NCBI RefSeq assembly: GCF_902706035.1
Contig: NZ_CACSJA010000010.1
Location: forward strand, 62,001 to 126,000
Origin: Pantoea sp. 18069
Lineage (GTDB): Bacteria; Pseudomonadota; Gammaproteobacteria; Burkholderiales; Burkholderiaceae_C
Length of the DNA stretch: 64,000 bases
Direction: 5' to 3'
How positions within the stretch are numbered: position 1 is the first letter of the stretch; each line of letters begins with the position of its first letter. Positions 19,639 to 29,725 of this stretch are shown here, in pieces. The notes under the pieces are model-generated. The model was not told the DNA's origin, did no database searches, and worked only from the letters and a program-made list of their open reading frames with translations. The translations under genes and the position numbers were made by a program.

Positions 19639-20835
19639 TCAGATCACTTTGGCGATGGCCTGGCAGACGTAATCGATGTTCTTGCTGTTCAAGGCAGCGA
19701 CGCACATGCGGCCGGTGTCGGTGCCGTAGACGCCGAATTCGCTGCGCAGGCGCACCATCTGGTCCTTGGACAGGCCCGAGTAGCTGAACATGCCGACCTG
19801 CTGGGTGATGAACGACATGTCCTGCTGCACGCCCGCGGCCTTGAGGCCGTCGACGAGCTTCTGGCGCATGGCCTTGATGCGCACGCGCATTTCGCCCAGT
19901 TCCTTTTCCCACAGGGCGCGCAACTCGGGGTTGTTGAGCACGGCCGCGACCACGGCGCCGCCGTGGATCGGTGGGTTGGAGTAGTTGGTGCGGATCGCGA
20001 TCTTGAGCTGGCTCAGCACGCGCTTGGCTTCCTCGGCGTCCTTGGCGACCACCGACAGCGCGCCCACGCGTTCGCCGTAGAGGCTGAAGCTCTTGGAGAA
20101 CGAGGTCGAGACCAGGATGTCCAGGCCGGCGGCGACGAACTTGCCGATCACGGCGCCGTCTTCGGCAATGCCTTCGCCAAAGCCCTGGTAGGCCATGTCG
20201 AGGAAGGCCGTGAGTTGCCTGGCCTTGACGGCGGCAATCACCTGGTCCCACTGGGCGGCAGTGATGTCGTAGCCCGTGGGGTTGTGGCAGCAGGCGTGCA
20301 GCACGACGATGGTGCCGGGCGCGGCGGCGTTCAGGCTGGCGAGCATGCCGTCGAAGTTGACGCCGCGCTTTTCGGCGTCGTAGTAGGCGTAGCTGTCGAC
20401 CTCAAAACCGGCGTTCTGGAAGATCGCGCGGTGGTTTTCCCAACTCGGGTCGGAAATCAGCACCTTGGCGTCGGGGCTGACCTTTTTCAGGAAGTCGGCG
20501 CCGATCTTCAGGCCGCCCGTGCCGCCGATGGCCTGGATCGTGGACACGCGGCCCGAAGTGACAACGTCGCTGTCGGCACCAAAGACCAGGCCCTTGACGG
20601 CGTTGTCATAGGCGACGATGCCGTCGATGGGCAGGTAGCCGCGCGCCGTGGGCTGGGCCATCATGGCCTTTTCCGCGGTCTGCACGCATTGCAGCAAGGG
20701 CAGCTTGCCGTTGTCATCGAAGTACACGCCCACGCCCAGGTTGACCTTGTTGGGGTTGGTGTCAGAGGCGAATTGCTCGTTCAGACCCAGAATGGGGTCG
20801 CGGGGGGCCATTTCGACGGCGGTAAACAAAGACAT
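19639..20835 (-). CDS. Aromatic/aspartate aminotransferase (TyrB/AspC type)
   Basis: This 398-residue class I PLP aminotransferase belongs to the AspC/TyrB subgroup. The pyridoxal lysine is in STSFSKSFSLYGERVG, the substrate and cofactor segments HACCHNPTGYD and DMAYQGFG are intact, and the carboxylate-binding arginine is in GMFSYSGLS...TDTGRMCVAAL. It transfers amino groups between glutamate and aspartate or aromatic 2-oxoacids. AspC and TyrB cannot be separated by eye. The start at 20835 has GAGGA upstream. It is divergent from uvrB. Confidence 0.85.
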   Translation of the reverse strand: MSLFTAVEMAPRDPILGLNEQFASDTNPNKVNLGVGVYFDDNGKLPLLQCVQTAEKAMMAQPTARGYLPIDGIVAYDNAVKGLVFGADSDVVTSGRVSTIQAIGGTGGLKIGADFLKKVSPDAKVLISDPSWENHRAIFQNAGFEVDSYAYYDAEKRGVNFDGMLASLNAAAPGTIVVLHACCHNPTGYDITAAQWDQVIAAVKARQLTAFLDMAYQGFGEGIAEDGAVIGKFVAAGLDILVSTSFSKSFSLYGERVGALSVVAKDAEEAKRVLSQLKIAIRTNYSNPPIHGGAVVAAVLNNPELRALWEKELGEMRVRIKAMRQKLVDGLKAAGVQQDMSFITQQVGMFSYSGLSKDQMVRLRSEFGVYGTDTGRMCVAALNSKNIDYVCQAIAKVI

Positions 20836-20947
20836 GAAAAAAATCCTCGGAGGATGAAAATATGGCTGCCAGCCCCAAGCTGCAATAGTCATTCGGGTTA
20901 GCCCCGGAATTTTAGCGGCCTGCGGGGCAGGCTAGTATCACCACGTT

Positions 20948-23029
20948 ATGCACCAAGCTACTGATCTGCCATTGACTGGCCAATTTGTTTCGTATGAAGG
21001 CTCGCCTTTCGAGCTCTACCAGCCGTATCCGCCGGCCGGCGATCAGCCGCAGGCGATCGAAAAGCTGGTCGAGGGCCTGAACGACGGCGAAGTGTTCCAG
21101 ACGCTGCTGGGCGTCACGGGCTCGGGCAAGACCTTCACCATGGCCAACGTGATCGCCCGGATGGGGCGCCCGGCCATCGTCTTCGCGCCCAACAAGACGC
21201 TTGCCGCCCAGCTCTACAGCGAGTTCCGCGAGTTCTTCCCGAAGAACGCCGTCGAGTACTTCGTCAGCTACTACGACTACTACCAGCCCGAAGCCTATGT
21301 GCCGCAGCGCGACCTGTTCATCGAAAAGGACAGCGCGATCAACGAGCACATCGAGCAGATGCGCCTGTCGTGCACCAAGAGCCTGATGGAGCGGCGCGAC
21401 GTGGTGATCGTCGCCACGGTCTCGGCGATCTACGGCATAGGCGAGCCCGAAAGCTACCACCGCATGGTCATGACGCTGCGCACGGGTGCGCGCATGGGCC
21501 AGCGCGACGTGATCGCCCAGCTGATACGCATGCAGTACCAGCGCAACGACCAGGATTTCAGCCGCGGCAAGTTCCGCGTGCGCGGCGATACCATCGATGT
21601 GTTTCCGGCCGAGCATTCGGAGCTTGCGATCCGCATCGAGCTGTTCGATGACGAGATTGAGACCCTGCAGCTGTTCGATCCGCTCACGGGCCGGGTCAAG
21701 CAGAAGATTGCGCGCTTCACGGTCTACCCGAGCAGCCATTACGTCACGCCGCGCGACAAGGTGCTCGCGGCTGTGGAGACCATCAAGCTCGAGCTGTCCG
21801 AGCGCCTGAGCGAGCTGGTGTCGCAGGGCAAGCTGGTCGAGGCCCAGCGGCTCGAGCAGCGCACGCGCTTCGACCTCGAGATGCTCAGCGAAGTAGGGCA
21901 CTGCAAGGGCATCGAGAACTACACGCGCCATCTGTCGGGCGCGGCGCCGGGCGACCCGCCGAGCACGCTGACCGACTACATGCCTGCCGATGCGCTGATG
22001 TTCCTCGACGAAAGCCATCAGATGATAGGCCAGCTCAACGCCATGTACAACGGCGACCGGGCGCGCAAGACCACGCTGGTCGAGTATGGCTTTCGCCTGC
22101 CTTCGGCGCTCGACAACCGTCCGCTCAAGTTCGCCGAGTTCGAGCAGCGCATGCGCCAGATCGTGTTTGTCTCGGCCACGCCCGCCGATTACGAGAAGAC
22201 CCATGCGAGCCAGGTGGTCGAGCAGGTGGTGCGGCCCACGGGCCTGGTCGACCCCGAGATCGAAGTGCGGCCCGCGACCCACCAGGTCGACGACGTGCTG
22301 CAGGAGATCCGGCTGCGCTCCGAGATCAATGAGCGCGTGCTGATCACCACGCTGACCAAGCGCATGGCCGAGCAGCTGACCGACTACCTGAGCGACAACG
22401 GCGTCAAGGTGCGCTACCTGCATTCCGATGTCGACACCGTGGAGCGCGTGGAAATCATCCGTGACCTGCGCCTGGGCCTGTTCGATGTGCTGGTCGGCAT
22501 CAACTTGCTGCGCGAAGGCCTGGACATTCCCGAAGTCTCGCTGGTGGCGATTCTCGATGCCGACAAGGAAGGTTTCCTGCGCGCCGAGCGCAGCCTGATC
22601 CAGACCATAGGCCGCGCGGCGCGCAACCTCAACGGCAAGGCGATTCTCTATGCCGACCGGGTCACGGATTCGATGCGCAAGGCGATCGACGAGACCGAGC
22701 GCCGGCGCGCCAAGCAGACCCAGTTCAACCTGGACAACGGGATCACGCCGCAGGCCATTGTCAAGCAGGTGAAAGACCTGATTGACGGTGTCTACAGCGA
22801 AAAAAGTGGCAAGGAAGCCGAGCGGCTGGAGCGTGCCGACGCGCAAAGGGTGCGCGTGGAGGAGATGTCCGAGAAGGACGTGGCCCGGGAAATCAAGCGG
22901 CTCGAAAAGCAGATGCTCGAGCATGCACGCAGCCTGGAGTTCGAGCAGGCAGCGCGTGTTCGCGACCAGTTGGCGCAGCTCAAAGCGCGTTTTTTCGGTG
23001 CTTCGGGTCGCGAGTCGCCAGTAGTTTGA
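20948..23029 (+). CDS. uvrB: Excinuclease ABC subunit B
   Basis: The 693-residue UvrB has the Walker A motif GVTGSGKTF (about residues 55-63), the damage-probing beta-hairpin [12 protein letters not shown], the helicase motif [10 protein letters not shown], motif VI around [14 protein letters not shown], and a C-terminal UVR domain ([20 protein letters not shown]) that binds UvrC. It loads on damaged DNA with UvrA and directs UvrC incision. Length is normal. I saw no convincing LexA box in the 112 bases upstream, so SOS control is not supported by eye. Confidence 0.95.
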   Translation: MHQATDLPLTGQFVSYEGSPFELYQPYPPAGDQPQAIEKLVEGLNDGEVFQTLLGVTGSGKTFTMANVIARMGRPAIVFAPNKTLAAQLYSEFREFFPKNAVEYFVSYYDYYQPEAYVPQRDLFIEKDSAINEHIEQMRLSCTKSLMERRDVVIVATVSAIYGIGEPESYHRMVMTLRTGARMGQRDVIAQLIRMQYQRNDQDFSRGKFRVRGDTIDVFPAEHSELAIRIELFDDEIETLQLFDPLTGRVKQKIARFTVYPSSHYVTPRDKVLAAVETIKLELSERLSELVSQGKLVEAQRLEQRTRFDLEMLSEVGHCKGIENYTRHLSGAAPGDPPSTLTDYMPADALMFLDESHQMIGQLNAMYNGDRARKTTLVEYGFRLPSALDNRPLKFAEFEQRMRQIVFVSATPADYEKTHASQVVEQVVRPTGLVDPEIEVRPATHQVDDVLQEIRLRSEINERVLITTLTKRMAEQLTDYLSDNGVKVRYLHSDVDTVERVEIIRDLRLGLFDVLVGINLLREGLDIPEVSLVAILDADKEGFLRAERSLIQTIGRAARNLNGKAILYADRVTDSMRKAIDETERRRAKQTQFNLDNGITPQAIVKQVKDLIDGVYSEKSGKEAERLERADAQRVRVEEMSEKDVAREIKRLEKQMLEHARSLEFEQAARVRDQLAQLKARFFGASGRESPVV

Positions 23030-23049
23030 GGGTGCTCGAGAGGTTTGTC

Positions 23050-23088
23050 GCGGGTACCCGACAAAATTGATGGGGTTTGTGCTACACT
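23050..23088 (+). promoter_or_regulatory. Putative iscR promoter and IscR-like operator
   Basis: A TACACT -10 element (23083-23088) stands 18-19 bases after CCGACA (-35-like). Overlapping it is the imperfect palindrome TACCCGACaaaattgaTGGGGTT, which resembles IscR type 1 sites in spacing and in its CCGAC half. Autorepression by holo-IscR is the known pattern in other proteobacteria; here it is inferred. The untranslated leader to iscR would be about 145 bases. Confidence 0.45.
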
Positions 23089-23238
23089 AGACCCCACATT
23101 CAATAACAACAAAGACTTCGATGAAGAAGGGCTCTGGACCTTTTGTAGGGCGGAGTATGGGCGGAGACGGTGCCCGGACGGGTCAAGAACCTGCCTAGGG
23201 TATTTCTGTAACGAACAAGCCTGACAAAGGAGCTCGCG

Positions 23239-23775
23239 ATGCGTCTCACAACCAAAGGCCGCTTTGCGGTCACTGCCATGATCGACCTGGCCCTGCGCCA
23301 GAACAACGGTCCCGTCACGCTGGCTGCGATCAGCCAGCGCCAACAGATTTCGCTGTCCTATCTGGAGCAGCTGTTCGGCAAGCTGCGCCGCCACGAACTG
23401 GTCGAATCGACCCGTGGCCCCGGCGGCGGATACACGCTGGCCCGCAAGGCCGCGGACATCACCGTGGCCGACATCATCGTCTCGGTGGATGAACCCATCG
23501 ACGCGACCCAGTGTGGTGGCAAGGAAAACTGTCTGGGCGAAGCGGGCCGCTGCATGACCCACGAACTGTGGGCCGCGCTGAACCAGCGCATGGTCGAGTT
23601 CCTGGACTCCGTGACCCTGCAAAAGCTCGTCGACGAACAAATCGCCAAGGGCGTGCAGATCGAAGACAAGCCTGTGGTGCGCCGCGCGATCTCCACGGCG
23701 CCCGTGGTCAAGCCTATCCGCGTGAATGCACCGAACTCGGTGTTTGCCTTGGGCAACGTTTTCGCCAAGTCGTAA
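23239..23775 (+). CDS. iscR: Iron-sulfur cluster regulator IscR
   Basis: The 178-residue Rrf2-family regulator opens with MRLTTKGRFAVTAMIDLAL, as IscR does. The winged HTH recognition region is LAAISQRQQISLSYLEQLF. The [2Fe-2S] ligands Cys92, Cys98, Cys105 and a nearby histidine (108) are present, so it can sense cluster status. It heads the isc operon and should repress it when clusters are plentiful. AAAGGAG lies before the ATG. A GC hairpin (arms CAGCGCC/GGCGCTG, 23796-23818) follows it and may adjust expression of the genes behind. Confidence 0.95.
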   Translation: MRLTTKGRFAVTAMIDLALRQNNGPVTLAAISQRQQISLSYLEQLFGKLRRHELVESTRGPGGGYTLARKAADITVADIIVSVDEPIDATQCGGKENCLGEAGRCMTHELWAALNQRMVEFLDSVTLQKLVDEQIAKGVQIEDKPVVRRAISTAPVVKPIRVNAPNSVFALGNVFAKS

Positions 23776-23795
23776 TCCGCGCCGAGCAACGGTGC

Positions 23796-23818
23796 CAGCG
23801 CCAGGGGGCGGGGCGCTG
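23796..23818 (+). other. Stem-loop between iscR and iscS
   Basis: The 7-bp arms CAGCGCC and GGCGCTG with a 9-base loop have no following T-run. In E. coli the iscR-iscS junction is a point of differential mRNA decay; this hairpin could protect the iscR 3' end in the same way, which is inference. Confidence 0.35.
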
Positions 23819-23874
23819 CAAGGTGTGTAGAGAAATTTCGTTTTTTGCCAGCCAGACATTGCATTGAGCCAGCC

Positions 23875-25095
23875 ATGGACATGACCCCGCACTTCCCCAT
23901 TTATCTCGACTACGGCGCCACCACGCCGGTGGACCCTCGTGTGGTCGATGCCATGATTCCGTGGTTGCGTGAGCACTTCGGCAACGCGGCGTCGCGCAGC
24001 CATGCCTGGGGTTGGGAAGCCGAAGAAGCGGTCGAGAAGGCACGTGGCCATGTGGCGGCGCTGATCAATGCCGATCCGCGCGAAATCGTCTGGACCAGCG
24101 GTGCGACCGAGTCGGACAATCTGGCGATCAAGGGTGCGGCCCACTTCTACCAGGGCAAGGGCAAGCACCTGATCACGGTGAAGACCGAGCACAAGGCCGT
24201 GCTCGACACCATGCGTGAACTCGAGCGCCAGGGCTTTGAAGTCAGCTACCTCGACGTGCAGGAAAACGGCCTGCTTGATTTCGACGTGTTCAAGGCGGCG
24301 ATCCGTCCCGACACCATCCTGGCCAGCGTCATGCTCGTCAACAACGAGATCGGCGTTGTCCAGGACATCCCGCGCATAGGCGCGCTGTGCCGCGAAAAGG
24401 GCATCATCTTCCACGTGGACGCGGCCCAGGCCACCGGCAAGCTCACGATCGACATGCAGACGCTGCCCGTCGACCTGATGAGCCTCACGGCACACAAGAC
24501 CTACGGCCCCAAGGGCATTGGCGCGCTGTACGTGCGCCGCAAGCCCCGGGTGCGCCTCGAAGCACAAATGCACGGCGGTGGCCATGAGCGCGGCATGCGT
24601 TCGGGCACGCTGGCCACGCACCAGATCGTGGGCATGGGCGAAGCCTACCGCATCGCCAAGCTCGAAATGGACCAGGACATCGCCAAGGCGCGCGCGCTGC
24701 AGACCCGTCTGCTCGACGGCCTCAAGGACATTGAGCAGGTGTTCGTCAATGGCGACATGACCCAGCGCGTTCCCCATTACCTGAACATCAGCTTCAACTA
24801 CGTCGAAGGCGAGTCGCTGATCATGGGCATCAAGGGCCTGGCGGTGTCGTCGGGTTCGGCCTGCACGTCGGCCAGCCTGGAGCCCAGCTATGTGCTGCGC
24901 GCCCTGGGCCGCAGCGACGAGCTGGCACACAGCAGTCTGCGCATGACCATCGGTCGTTTCACGACCGAAGAGGAAATCGACTATGCGATCGGCACCATCC
25001 GGGCGAATGTCGAGAAGCTGCGCGAACTGAGCCCCTTGTGGGAAATGTACAAGGATGGCATCGACATCAGCAGCATCCAGTGGGCTGCGCACTAG
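23875..25095 (+). CDS. iscS: Cysteine desulfurase IscS
   Basis: The 406-residue PLP enzyme matches IscS in length and motifs. The start is [15 protein letters not shown], the PLP lysine is Lys208 ([10 protein letters not shown]), and the persulfide cysteine is Cys330 in the flexible loop [15 protein letters not shown]. It takes sulfur from cysteine and passes it to IscU. The ATG at 23875 (MDMTPHF) gives the family N-terminus. No strong ribosome-binding site is visible. Confidence 0.95.
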   Translation: MDMTPHFPIYLDYGATTPVDPRVVDAMIPWLREHFGNAASRSHAWGWEAEEAVEKARGHVAALINADPREIVWTSGATESDNLAIKGAAHFYQGKGKHLITVKTEHKAVLDTMRELERQGFEVSYLDVQENGLLDFDVFKAAIRPDTILASVMLVNNEIGVVQDIPRIGALCREKGIIFHVDAAQATGKLTIDMQTLPVDLMSLTAHKTYGPKGIGALYVRRKPRVRLEAQMHGGGHERGMRSGTLATHQIVGMGEAYRIAKLEMDQDIAKARALQTRLLDGLKDIEQVFVNGDMTQRVPHYLNISFNYVEGESLIMGIKGLAVSSGSACTSASLEPSYVLRALGRSDELAHSSLRMTIGRFTTEEEIDYAIGTIRANVEKLRELSPLWEMYKDGIDISSIQWAAH

Positions 25096-25158
25096 ACGTA
25101 TATCCCGCTGAGCTTGGTCCAGAGATCCACGGTCTGAAGATTTGAAGAGGTAGACATC

Positions 25159-25557
25159 ATGGCTTATTCCGAAAAAGTGGTAGACCACTATGAAAACCCC
25201 CGCAATGTGGGTTCGTTCGACAAGGGTGACGGCTCGGTCGGCACCGGCATGGTGGGCGCGCCCGCCTGCGGCGACGTGATGAAGCTGCAGATCAAGGTCA
25301 ACCCCGAGACCGGGGTGATCGAAGACGCACGCTTCAAGACCTACGGCTGCGGCTCGGCGATCGCTTCGTCGTCGCTGGTGACCGAATGGGTCAAGGGCAA
25401 GACCCTGGACCAGGCCGCCGCGCTGAAGAACAGCGAAATTGCCGAGGAACTGGCATTGCCGCCGGTCAAGGTGCACTGCTCCATCCTGGCAGAAGATGCC
25501 ATCAAGGCAGCAGTCAACGACTACCGTGCCAAGCACGCAGCGGTGGTGGCCGCCTGA
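25159..25557 (+). CDS. iscU: Iron-sulfur cluster scaffold IscU
   Basis: The 132-residue scaffold has all three ligand cysteines (Cys37 in PACGDVM, Cys64 in YGCGSA, Cys107 in VHCSIL) and the LPPVK motif at 100-104 that the HscA chaperone recognises. It assembles [2Fe-2S] clusters with sulfur from IscS. AGAGG precedes the ATG. Its stop is one base before the iscA start (TGAGATG), so translation is probably coupled. Confidence 0.96.
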   Translation: MAYSEKVVDHYENPRNVGSFDKGDGSVGTGMVGAPACGDVMKLQIKVNPETGVIEDARFKTYGCGSAIASSSLVTEWVKGKTLDQAAALKNSEIAEELALPPVKVHCSILAEDAIKAAVNDYRAKHAAVVAA

Positions 25558-25558
25558 G

Positions 25559-25882
25559 ATGGCCATCACGCTCACTGATGCGGCGGCCCGGCATGTGAGC
25601 CGCTACTTGTCCCGCCGGGGCAAGGGGCTGGGCGTGCGTCTGGGTGTGAAGACCACGGGCTGCTCGGGCCTGGCCTACAAGCTCGAGTATGTCGACGATC
25701 AGGCGCCCGAAGACATGGTATTCGAGAACCACGGCGTGAAGATCATCATCGATCCCAAGAGCCTGGCCTATATCGACGGCACCGAGCTGGACTTCGTGCG
25801 CGAAGGCCTGAACGAGGGCTTCAAGTTCAACAACCCGAACGAACGCGATCGTTGTGGTTGTGGAGAGAGCTTCCGCGTCTGA
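25559..25882 (+). CDS. iscA: A-type cluster carrier IscA
   Basis: The 107-residue A-type protein has the three conserved cysteines Cys35 (TTGCSGLAY), Cys99 and Cys101 (DRCGCGESF). It carries iron or clusters to apo-proteins. The start at 25559 directly follows iscU and yields the family N-terminus MAITLTDAA; an upstream overlapping frame does not. Confidence 0.95.
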   Translation: MAITLTDAAARHVSRYLSRRGKGLGVRLGVKTTGCSGLAYKLEYVDDQAPEDMVFENHGVKIIIDPKSLAYIDGTELDFVREGLNEGFKFNNPNERDRCGCGESFRV

Positions 25883-25931
25883 GGACGCTTTGCGTGCAGG
25901 GTTCCTGCCTGCGTTTTCCCCCGCACCCAAC

Positions 25932-25964
25932 AACCGCCACCGCCTTGCGTGCTGGCGGTTTTTT
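25932..25964 (+). terminator. Terminator-like hairpin between iscA and hscB
   Basis: The arms AACCGCCA and TGGCGGTT are followed by a run of Ts (TTTTTTATT), a textbook intrinsic terminator, ending seven bases before the hscB ATG at 25971. It lies inside the isc operon and occupies the place where the hscB ribosome-binding site would be. Confidence 0.7.
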
Positions 25965-25970
25965 ATTGAT

Positions 25971-26489
25971 ATGAATCTTCAATCCGACGACTTCGAGCTA
26001 TTTGCCGTGCCCGCGCAGTTCGCGCAGGACCGTGCGCACATTGACAGCCGCTGGAAGGAGCTGCAGCGCGAAGCCCACCCCGACCGCTTTGCGGCACAGG
26101 GCGCGGCGGCCCAGCGCGTGGCCATGCAGTGGTCGGTGCGCATCAACGAGGCCTACCAGCGCCTCAAGGACCCACTCAAGCGCGCGGCCTACCTGTGCGA
26201 GATGCGCGGCGCGCCCTTGCGCGCCGAGGACAACACGGCCATGCCGGTGGCGTTCCTGATGCAGCAGATGGAGTGGCGCGAAGCGCTGGAAGAGGCGCAG
26301 GCCGAAGCCGATGTCGACCGGCTCGATGACGAAGTGTCGCAAGCCCGCCGCAGCCTGCTGGCCGAATGCGCGCGGCTGCTCGACGACGCCCGGGATCCCG
26401 CGGGCGCGGCCCAGCAGGTGAGAGCCCTTATGTTTGTTGCACGTTTTGCGCGCGACATCGAGGCCCGGCGAGAGCAACTGCAACAATAG
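25971..26489 (+). CDS. hscB: Co-chaperone HscB (Hsc20)
   Basis: The 172-residue J-protein has the HPD motif at His36-Asp38 (REAHPDRFAA) and the C-terminal helical bundle that binds IscU (EWREALEEAQAEADVDRL and after). It delivers IscU to HscA and stimulates its ATPase. The usual length is about 171. The start at 25971 comes seven bases after an intrinsic terminator stem and has no clear ribosome-binding site, so expression may be damped relative to iscA. Confidence 0.92.
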   Translation: MNLQSDDFELFAVPAQFAQDRAHIDSRWKELQREAHPDRFAAQGAAAQRVAMQWSVRINEAYQRLKDPLKRAAYLCEMRGAPLRAEDNTAMPVAFLMQQMEWREALEEAQAEADVDRLDDEVSQARRSLLAECARLLDDARDPAGAAQQVRALMFVARFARDIEARREQLQQ

Positions 26490-26583
26490 ACTCCTCTGCG
26501 GGCGGCTCTGAAGCACCCCATGTTTTCCAGGAAGGCGCGAACTGCTCGGGCAGGCGCCTGCACCCCATTTTTCGAGAGTTCCC

Positions 26584-28452
26584 ATGGCGCTTTTGCAGAT
26601 TTCCGAACCCGGTCAGTCCCCCGATCCGCACCAGCGGCGCATCGCCGTCGGCATTGACCTGGGCACGACCCATTCCCTGGTGGCCGCGGTGCGCAATGGC
26701 GTGGCCGAATGCCTGCCCGATGACCAGGGCCGCGTGCTGCTGCCGTCGATCGTGAATTACGCCGAGCAGGGCAAGCGCCTGATTGGCGACGCCGCCGTTG
26801 CGGCCCAGAGCACCGATCCGCAAAACACCATTGTCTCGGTCAAGCGCTTCATGGGCCGCGGCCTCAATGACGTCGCCGATGCGCAAAGCCTGCCCTATGT
26901 GTTCGTGCAGCAAGAAGGCCAGGGCGGCATGGTTTCGCTGCAGACCCGCGCCGGCGTCAAGACGCCGGTGGAAATCAGCGCCGAAATCCTCGCCACGCTG
27001 CGCTTTCGCGCCGAAGACAGCTTCGACGACGAACTCTATGGCGCGGTGATCACCGTGCCCGCGTACTTTGACGACGCCCAGCGCCAGGCGACCAAGGATG
27101 CGGCCCAACTGGCCGGCATCAACCTGCTGCGCCTGATCAACGAGCCGACCGCGGCAGCCATCGCCTACGGTCTGGACAATGCCAGCGAAGGCGTCTATGC
27201 GGTCTATGACCTGGGCGGCGGCACGTTCGACATCTCCATCCTGCGCCTGACGCAAGGCGTGTTCGAAGTGATTGCCACGGGCGGCGACTCGGCCCTGGGC
27301 GGTGACGACTACGACGCGGCGCTGGCGCAATGGGTGCTGGCGCAAACCGGCGCGCAGGCGCCTACGGCCGAAGACAAGGCCGCAGTGCGCCTGGCCGCGC
27401 GCCGCTGCAAGGAGGCGCTGACGGACGCGGCGAGCGCGACATTCCGCGCCGAGCTGGGCACGGGCGCCGTGGCGCTCGAAGTCACGCGCGAGCAGTTCAA
27501 CACCGCGACGCAGGCGCTCACGGCGCGCTCGCTGGCCGCCGTGCGCCGTGCGCTGCGCGACGCGGATCTTGCCAAGGACGAAGTCCAGGGCGTGGTCATG
27601 GTCGGCGGCTCCACGCGCATGCCCCAGGTGCAGGCGGCCGTGGGCGAATTCTTCGGCCAGACGCCGCTCACCAACCTGAACCCCGACGAAGTCGTGGCGC
27701 TGGGCGCGGCCATACAGGCCAACCAGCTGGCCGGCAACAGCTCGGCCGACGACCTGCTGCTGCTGGACGTGATTCCGCTGTCGCTGGGCGTGGAGACCAT
27801 GGGCGGGCTGGTCGAGCGCATCGTCGCGCGCAACGAAACCATTCCCACGGCGCGCGCCCAGGACTTCACGACCTATGTCGACGGCCAGACGGCGCTGGCC
27901 ATCCACGTGGTGCAGGGCGAGCGCGACCTGGTCGCCGACTGCCGCAGCCTCGCGCGCTTCGAGCTGCGCGGCATTCCGCCCAGGGCCGCGGGCGCGGCGC
28001 GCATACGCGTGACGTTCACTGTGGACGCCGACGGCCTGCTGTCCGTGGGCGCGAAGGAGCAGATCAGCGGCGTCGAGGCGCACATCGACGTCAAGCCGTC
28101 GTACGGCCTGTCGGACGAGCAGATCGCGCGCATGCTGCAGGACGGCTTCGCCACCGCGGCGCAGGACATGCAGGCGCGGGCGCTGGTCGAGGCGCGCGTG
28201 GACGCCGACCGCATGCTGATTGCCACGCAAAGCGCGCTGGACGCCGATGGCGATCTGCTCACGGCGCCCGAGCGCGAGGCCGTCGATGCACTGATGGCCA
28301 CGCTGCGCGAGCAGCAGACCTCGACCGACCCGGCCGTGGTCGAAGCCGCGACCCAGGCCCTGGCCAAGGGCACCGAAGCTTTCGCGGCCCAGCGCATGAA
28401 CCGCGGCATCGTCCAGGCCCTGGCGGGCAAGAACGTACACAGCATTTCCTGA
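26584..28452 (+). CDS. hscA: Hsp70-type chaperone HscA
   Basis: The 622-residue DnaK-family ATPase specialised for IscU has ATPase signatures [12 protein letters not shown] (about 19-30), [14 protein letters not shown] and [14 protein letters not shown], then the substrate-binding domain from about residue 390 ([18 protein letters not shown]). It binds the LPPVK motif of IscU and helps release clusters. It begins 94 bases after hscB and is followed by fdx after 19 bases. Length is normal for HscA (about 616-620). Confidence 0.95.
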   Translation: MALLQISEPGQSPDPHQRRIAVGIDLGTTHSLVAAVRNGVAECLPDDQGRVLLPSIVNYAEQGKRLIGDAAVAAQSTDPQNTIVSVKRFMGRGLNDVADAQSLPYVFVQQEGQGGMVSLQTRAGVKTPVEISAEILATLRFRAEDSFDDELYGAVITVPAYFDDAQRQATKDAAQLAGINLLRLINEPTAAAIAYGLDNASEGVYAVYDLGGGTFDISILRLTQGVFEVIATGGDSALGGDDYDAALAQWVLAQTGAQAPTAEDKAAVRLAARRCKEALTDAASATFRAELGTGAVALEVTREQFNTATQALTARSLAAVRRALRDADLAKDEVQGVVMVGGSTRMPQVQAAVGEFFGQTPLTNLNPDEVVALGAAIQANQLAGNSSADDLLLLDVIPLSLGVETMGGLVERIVARNETIPTARAQDFTTYVDGQTALAIHVVQGERDLVADCRSLARFELRGIPPRAAGAARIRVTFTVDADGLLSVGAKEQISGVEAHIDVKPSYGLSDEQIARMLQDGFATAAQDMQARALVEARVDADRMLIATQSALDADGDLLTAPEREAVDALMATLREQQTSTDPAVVEAATQALAKGTEAFAAQRMNRGIVQALAGKNVHSIS

Positions 28453-28471
28453 TTGCTATAGAAGAGACCCC

Positions 28472-28810
28472 ATGCCTGTCATCAAAATACTGCCCCACGC
28501 CGAATACTGTCCCCAGGGCGCCGAGCTGCAGGTGCCCGCCGGCACGTCGATCTGCGAAGCCCTGCTGGACAACAACATCAAGATCGAGCACGCCTGCGAC
28601 ATGGTCTGTGCCTGCACCACCTGCCACGTGATCGTGCGCGCGGGCTTCAACTCGCTCAACGAAGCCGAGGAAGAGGAAGAAGACCTGCTGGACCGCGCCT
28701 GGGGCCTGGAGCCGCTGTCGCGCCTGAGCTGCCAGGCCATCCTGGCGCAGGAAGACGTGACCGTCGAAATCCCCAAGTACTCGATCAACCACGCCAAGGA
28801 AAACCACTGA
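28472..28810 (+). CDS. fdx: [2Fe-2S] ferredoxin of the isc operon
   Basis: The 112-residue adrenodoxin-like ferredoxin has ligands Cys42, Cys48, Cys51 and Cys87 (ACDMVCACTTCHV, then SRLSCQAIL). It gives electrons for cluster assembly on IscU. An acidic patch NEAEEEEEDLLD (about 63-74) would bind IscS. It closes the isc cluster; iscX was not seen. Its stop is followed one base later by the dnaQ start. Confidence 0.95.
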   Translation: MPVIKILPHAEYCPQGAELQVPAGTSICEALLDNNIKIEHACDMVCACTTCHVIVRAGFNSLNEAEEEEEDLLDRAWGLEPLSRLSCQAILAQEDVTVEIPKYSINHAKENH

Positions 28811-28811
28811 G

Positions 28812-29522
28812 ATGTCGCGCCTGATTGTCCTTGATACCGAAACCACGGGCCTGTCCGCCGAGAACGGCGACCGTATCATCGAGCTCGGTTGCGTGGAGCT
28901 GCTCAACCGCAAGCTCACCGGCAACAACCTGCACATGTATTTCAATGCGGGCCGTGACAGCCACGAAGACGCATTGCGGGTGCACGGCATCACCACCGAG
29001 TTCCTCAAGGACAAGCCGCGCTTCGAGCAGCAGGTCGACCAGATCCTGGCCTACCTGCAGGGCGCCGAGATCATCATCCACAACGCGCCGTTCGACGTTG
29101 GCTTCCTGAACAAGGAGCTCCAGCGCGTGGGCAAGCCGCCGCTCAAGAGCTGGGTCGAAGGCGTGATCGACACCCTGGCCATGGCCAAGGAGCGCTACCC
29201 GGGCAAGCGCAATTCGCTTGACTCGCTGTGCGATCGCCTGGGCGTCGACAATTCGGGCCGCACGCTGCACGGCGCGTTGCTGGATGCGGAACTGCTGGCC
29301 GACGTCTACATCAACCTCACGCGCGGCCAGGACGCGCTCTTGATCAGCGACGAGCCGCAGGAAGACGCGTCTGGCCTGCCCATCGTCGCCCTCGATCTGC
29401 GCAGCATCATCTTGCCCGTCATCCAGGCCAGCGAACAGGAATGCGCGGCGCACGAAGCGGTCCTGGCCCAGATCGACAAGGCCTGCAGCGGCAAGACAAT
29501 CTGGCGCAGTTTGCCCGGGTAG
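28812..29522 (+). CDS. dnaQ: DNA polymerase III epsilon subunit (proofreading exonuclease)
   Basis: The 236-residue DEDDh exonuclease has Exo I LDTETTGLS (Asp8, Glu10), Exo II IHNAPFDVGFL and Exo III HGALLDAELLADVY, all intact. The C-terminal tail that contacts the alpha subunit follows. It removes misinserted bases during replication. The start overlaps the fdx end region (TGAGATG), so it may be read through from the isc operon in addition to any promoter of its own. The first tRNA-Val starts 44 bases downstream. Confidence 0.93.
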   Translation: MSRLIVLDTETTGLSAENGDRIIELGCVELLNRKLTGNNLHMYFNAGRDSHEDALRVHGITTEFLKDKPRFEQQVDQILAYLQGAEIIIHNAPFDVGFLNKELQRVGKPPLKSWVEGVIDTLAMAKERYPGKRNSLDSLCDRLGVDNSGRTLHGALLDAELLADVYINLTRGQDALLISDEPQEDASGLPIVALDLRSIILPVIQASEQECAAHEAVLAQIDKACSGKTIWRSLPG

Positions 29523-29566
29523 TCCGGAAATCTGTGCCATAATAGCGGTCTTGTCGCAGCAGACAA

Positions 29567-29641
29567 GGGCGATTAGCTCAGCGGTAGAGCACTGCCTTCA
29601 CACGGCAGGGGTCACATGTTCGAACCATGTATCGCCCACCA
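29567..29641 (+). tRNA. tRNA-Val(CAC), copy 1
   Basis: The 75-nt tRNA has acceptor arms GGGCGAT/ATCGCCC, anticodon stem CTGCC/GGCAG with loop TTCACAC (anticodon CAC, reading GUG), T arm ACATG-TTCGAAC-CATGT and an encoded CCA. A CATAAT -10-like element lies at 29538-29543. It is followed by its own terminator at 29647. Confidence 0.95.
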
Positions 29642-29646
29642 ATTTG

Positions 29647-29687
29647 AAAACCCTCTTGAGTTCAGGCTCGAGAGGGTTTTTTCTTTT
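29647..29687 (+). terminator. Terminator of tRNA-Val copy 1
   Basis: The stem AAAACCCTCT...AGAGGGTTTT, with inner GAG/CTC pairing, is followed by TTTTTTCTTTT. It starts six bases after the tRNA CCA. Confidence 0.85.
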
Positions 29688-29699
29688 GTGCGCCCAGCA

Positions 29700-29725
29700 T
29701 GAACTGACCCCAAAAAGCTGGACAG
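29700..29725. mobile_element. IS3-family-like terminal sequence (remnant)
   Basis: The segment starting TGAACTGACCCCAAAAAGCT has the look of an IS3-family terminal inverted repeat (consensus style TGACCCCAAAAAGTTGGACA). No transposase and no second end are present nearby, so it is a scar. It runs straight into the reverse transcriptase remnant. Confidence 0.45.

Noticed and set aside
20836..20947. A LexA (SOS) box upstream of uvrB
   Set aside because: I found no CTG-N10-CAG-type site in the gap between the aminotransferase and uvrB.
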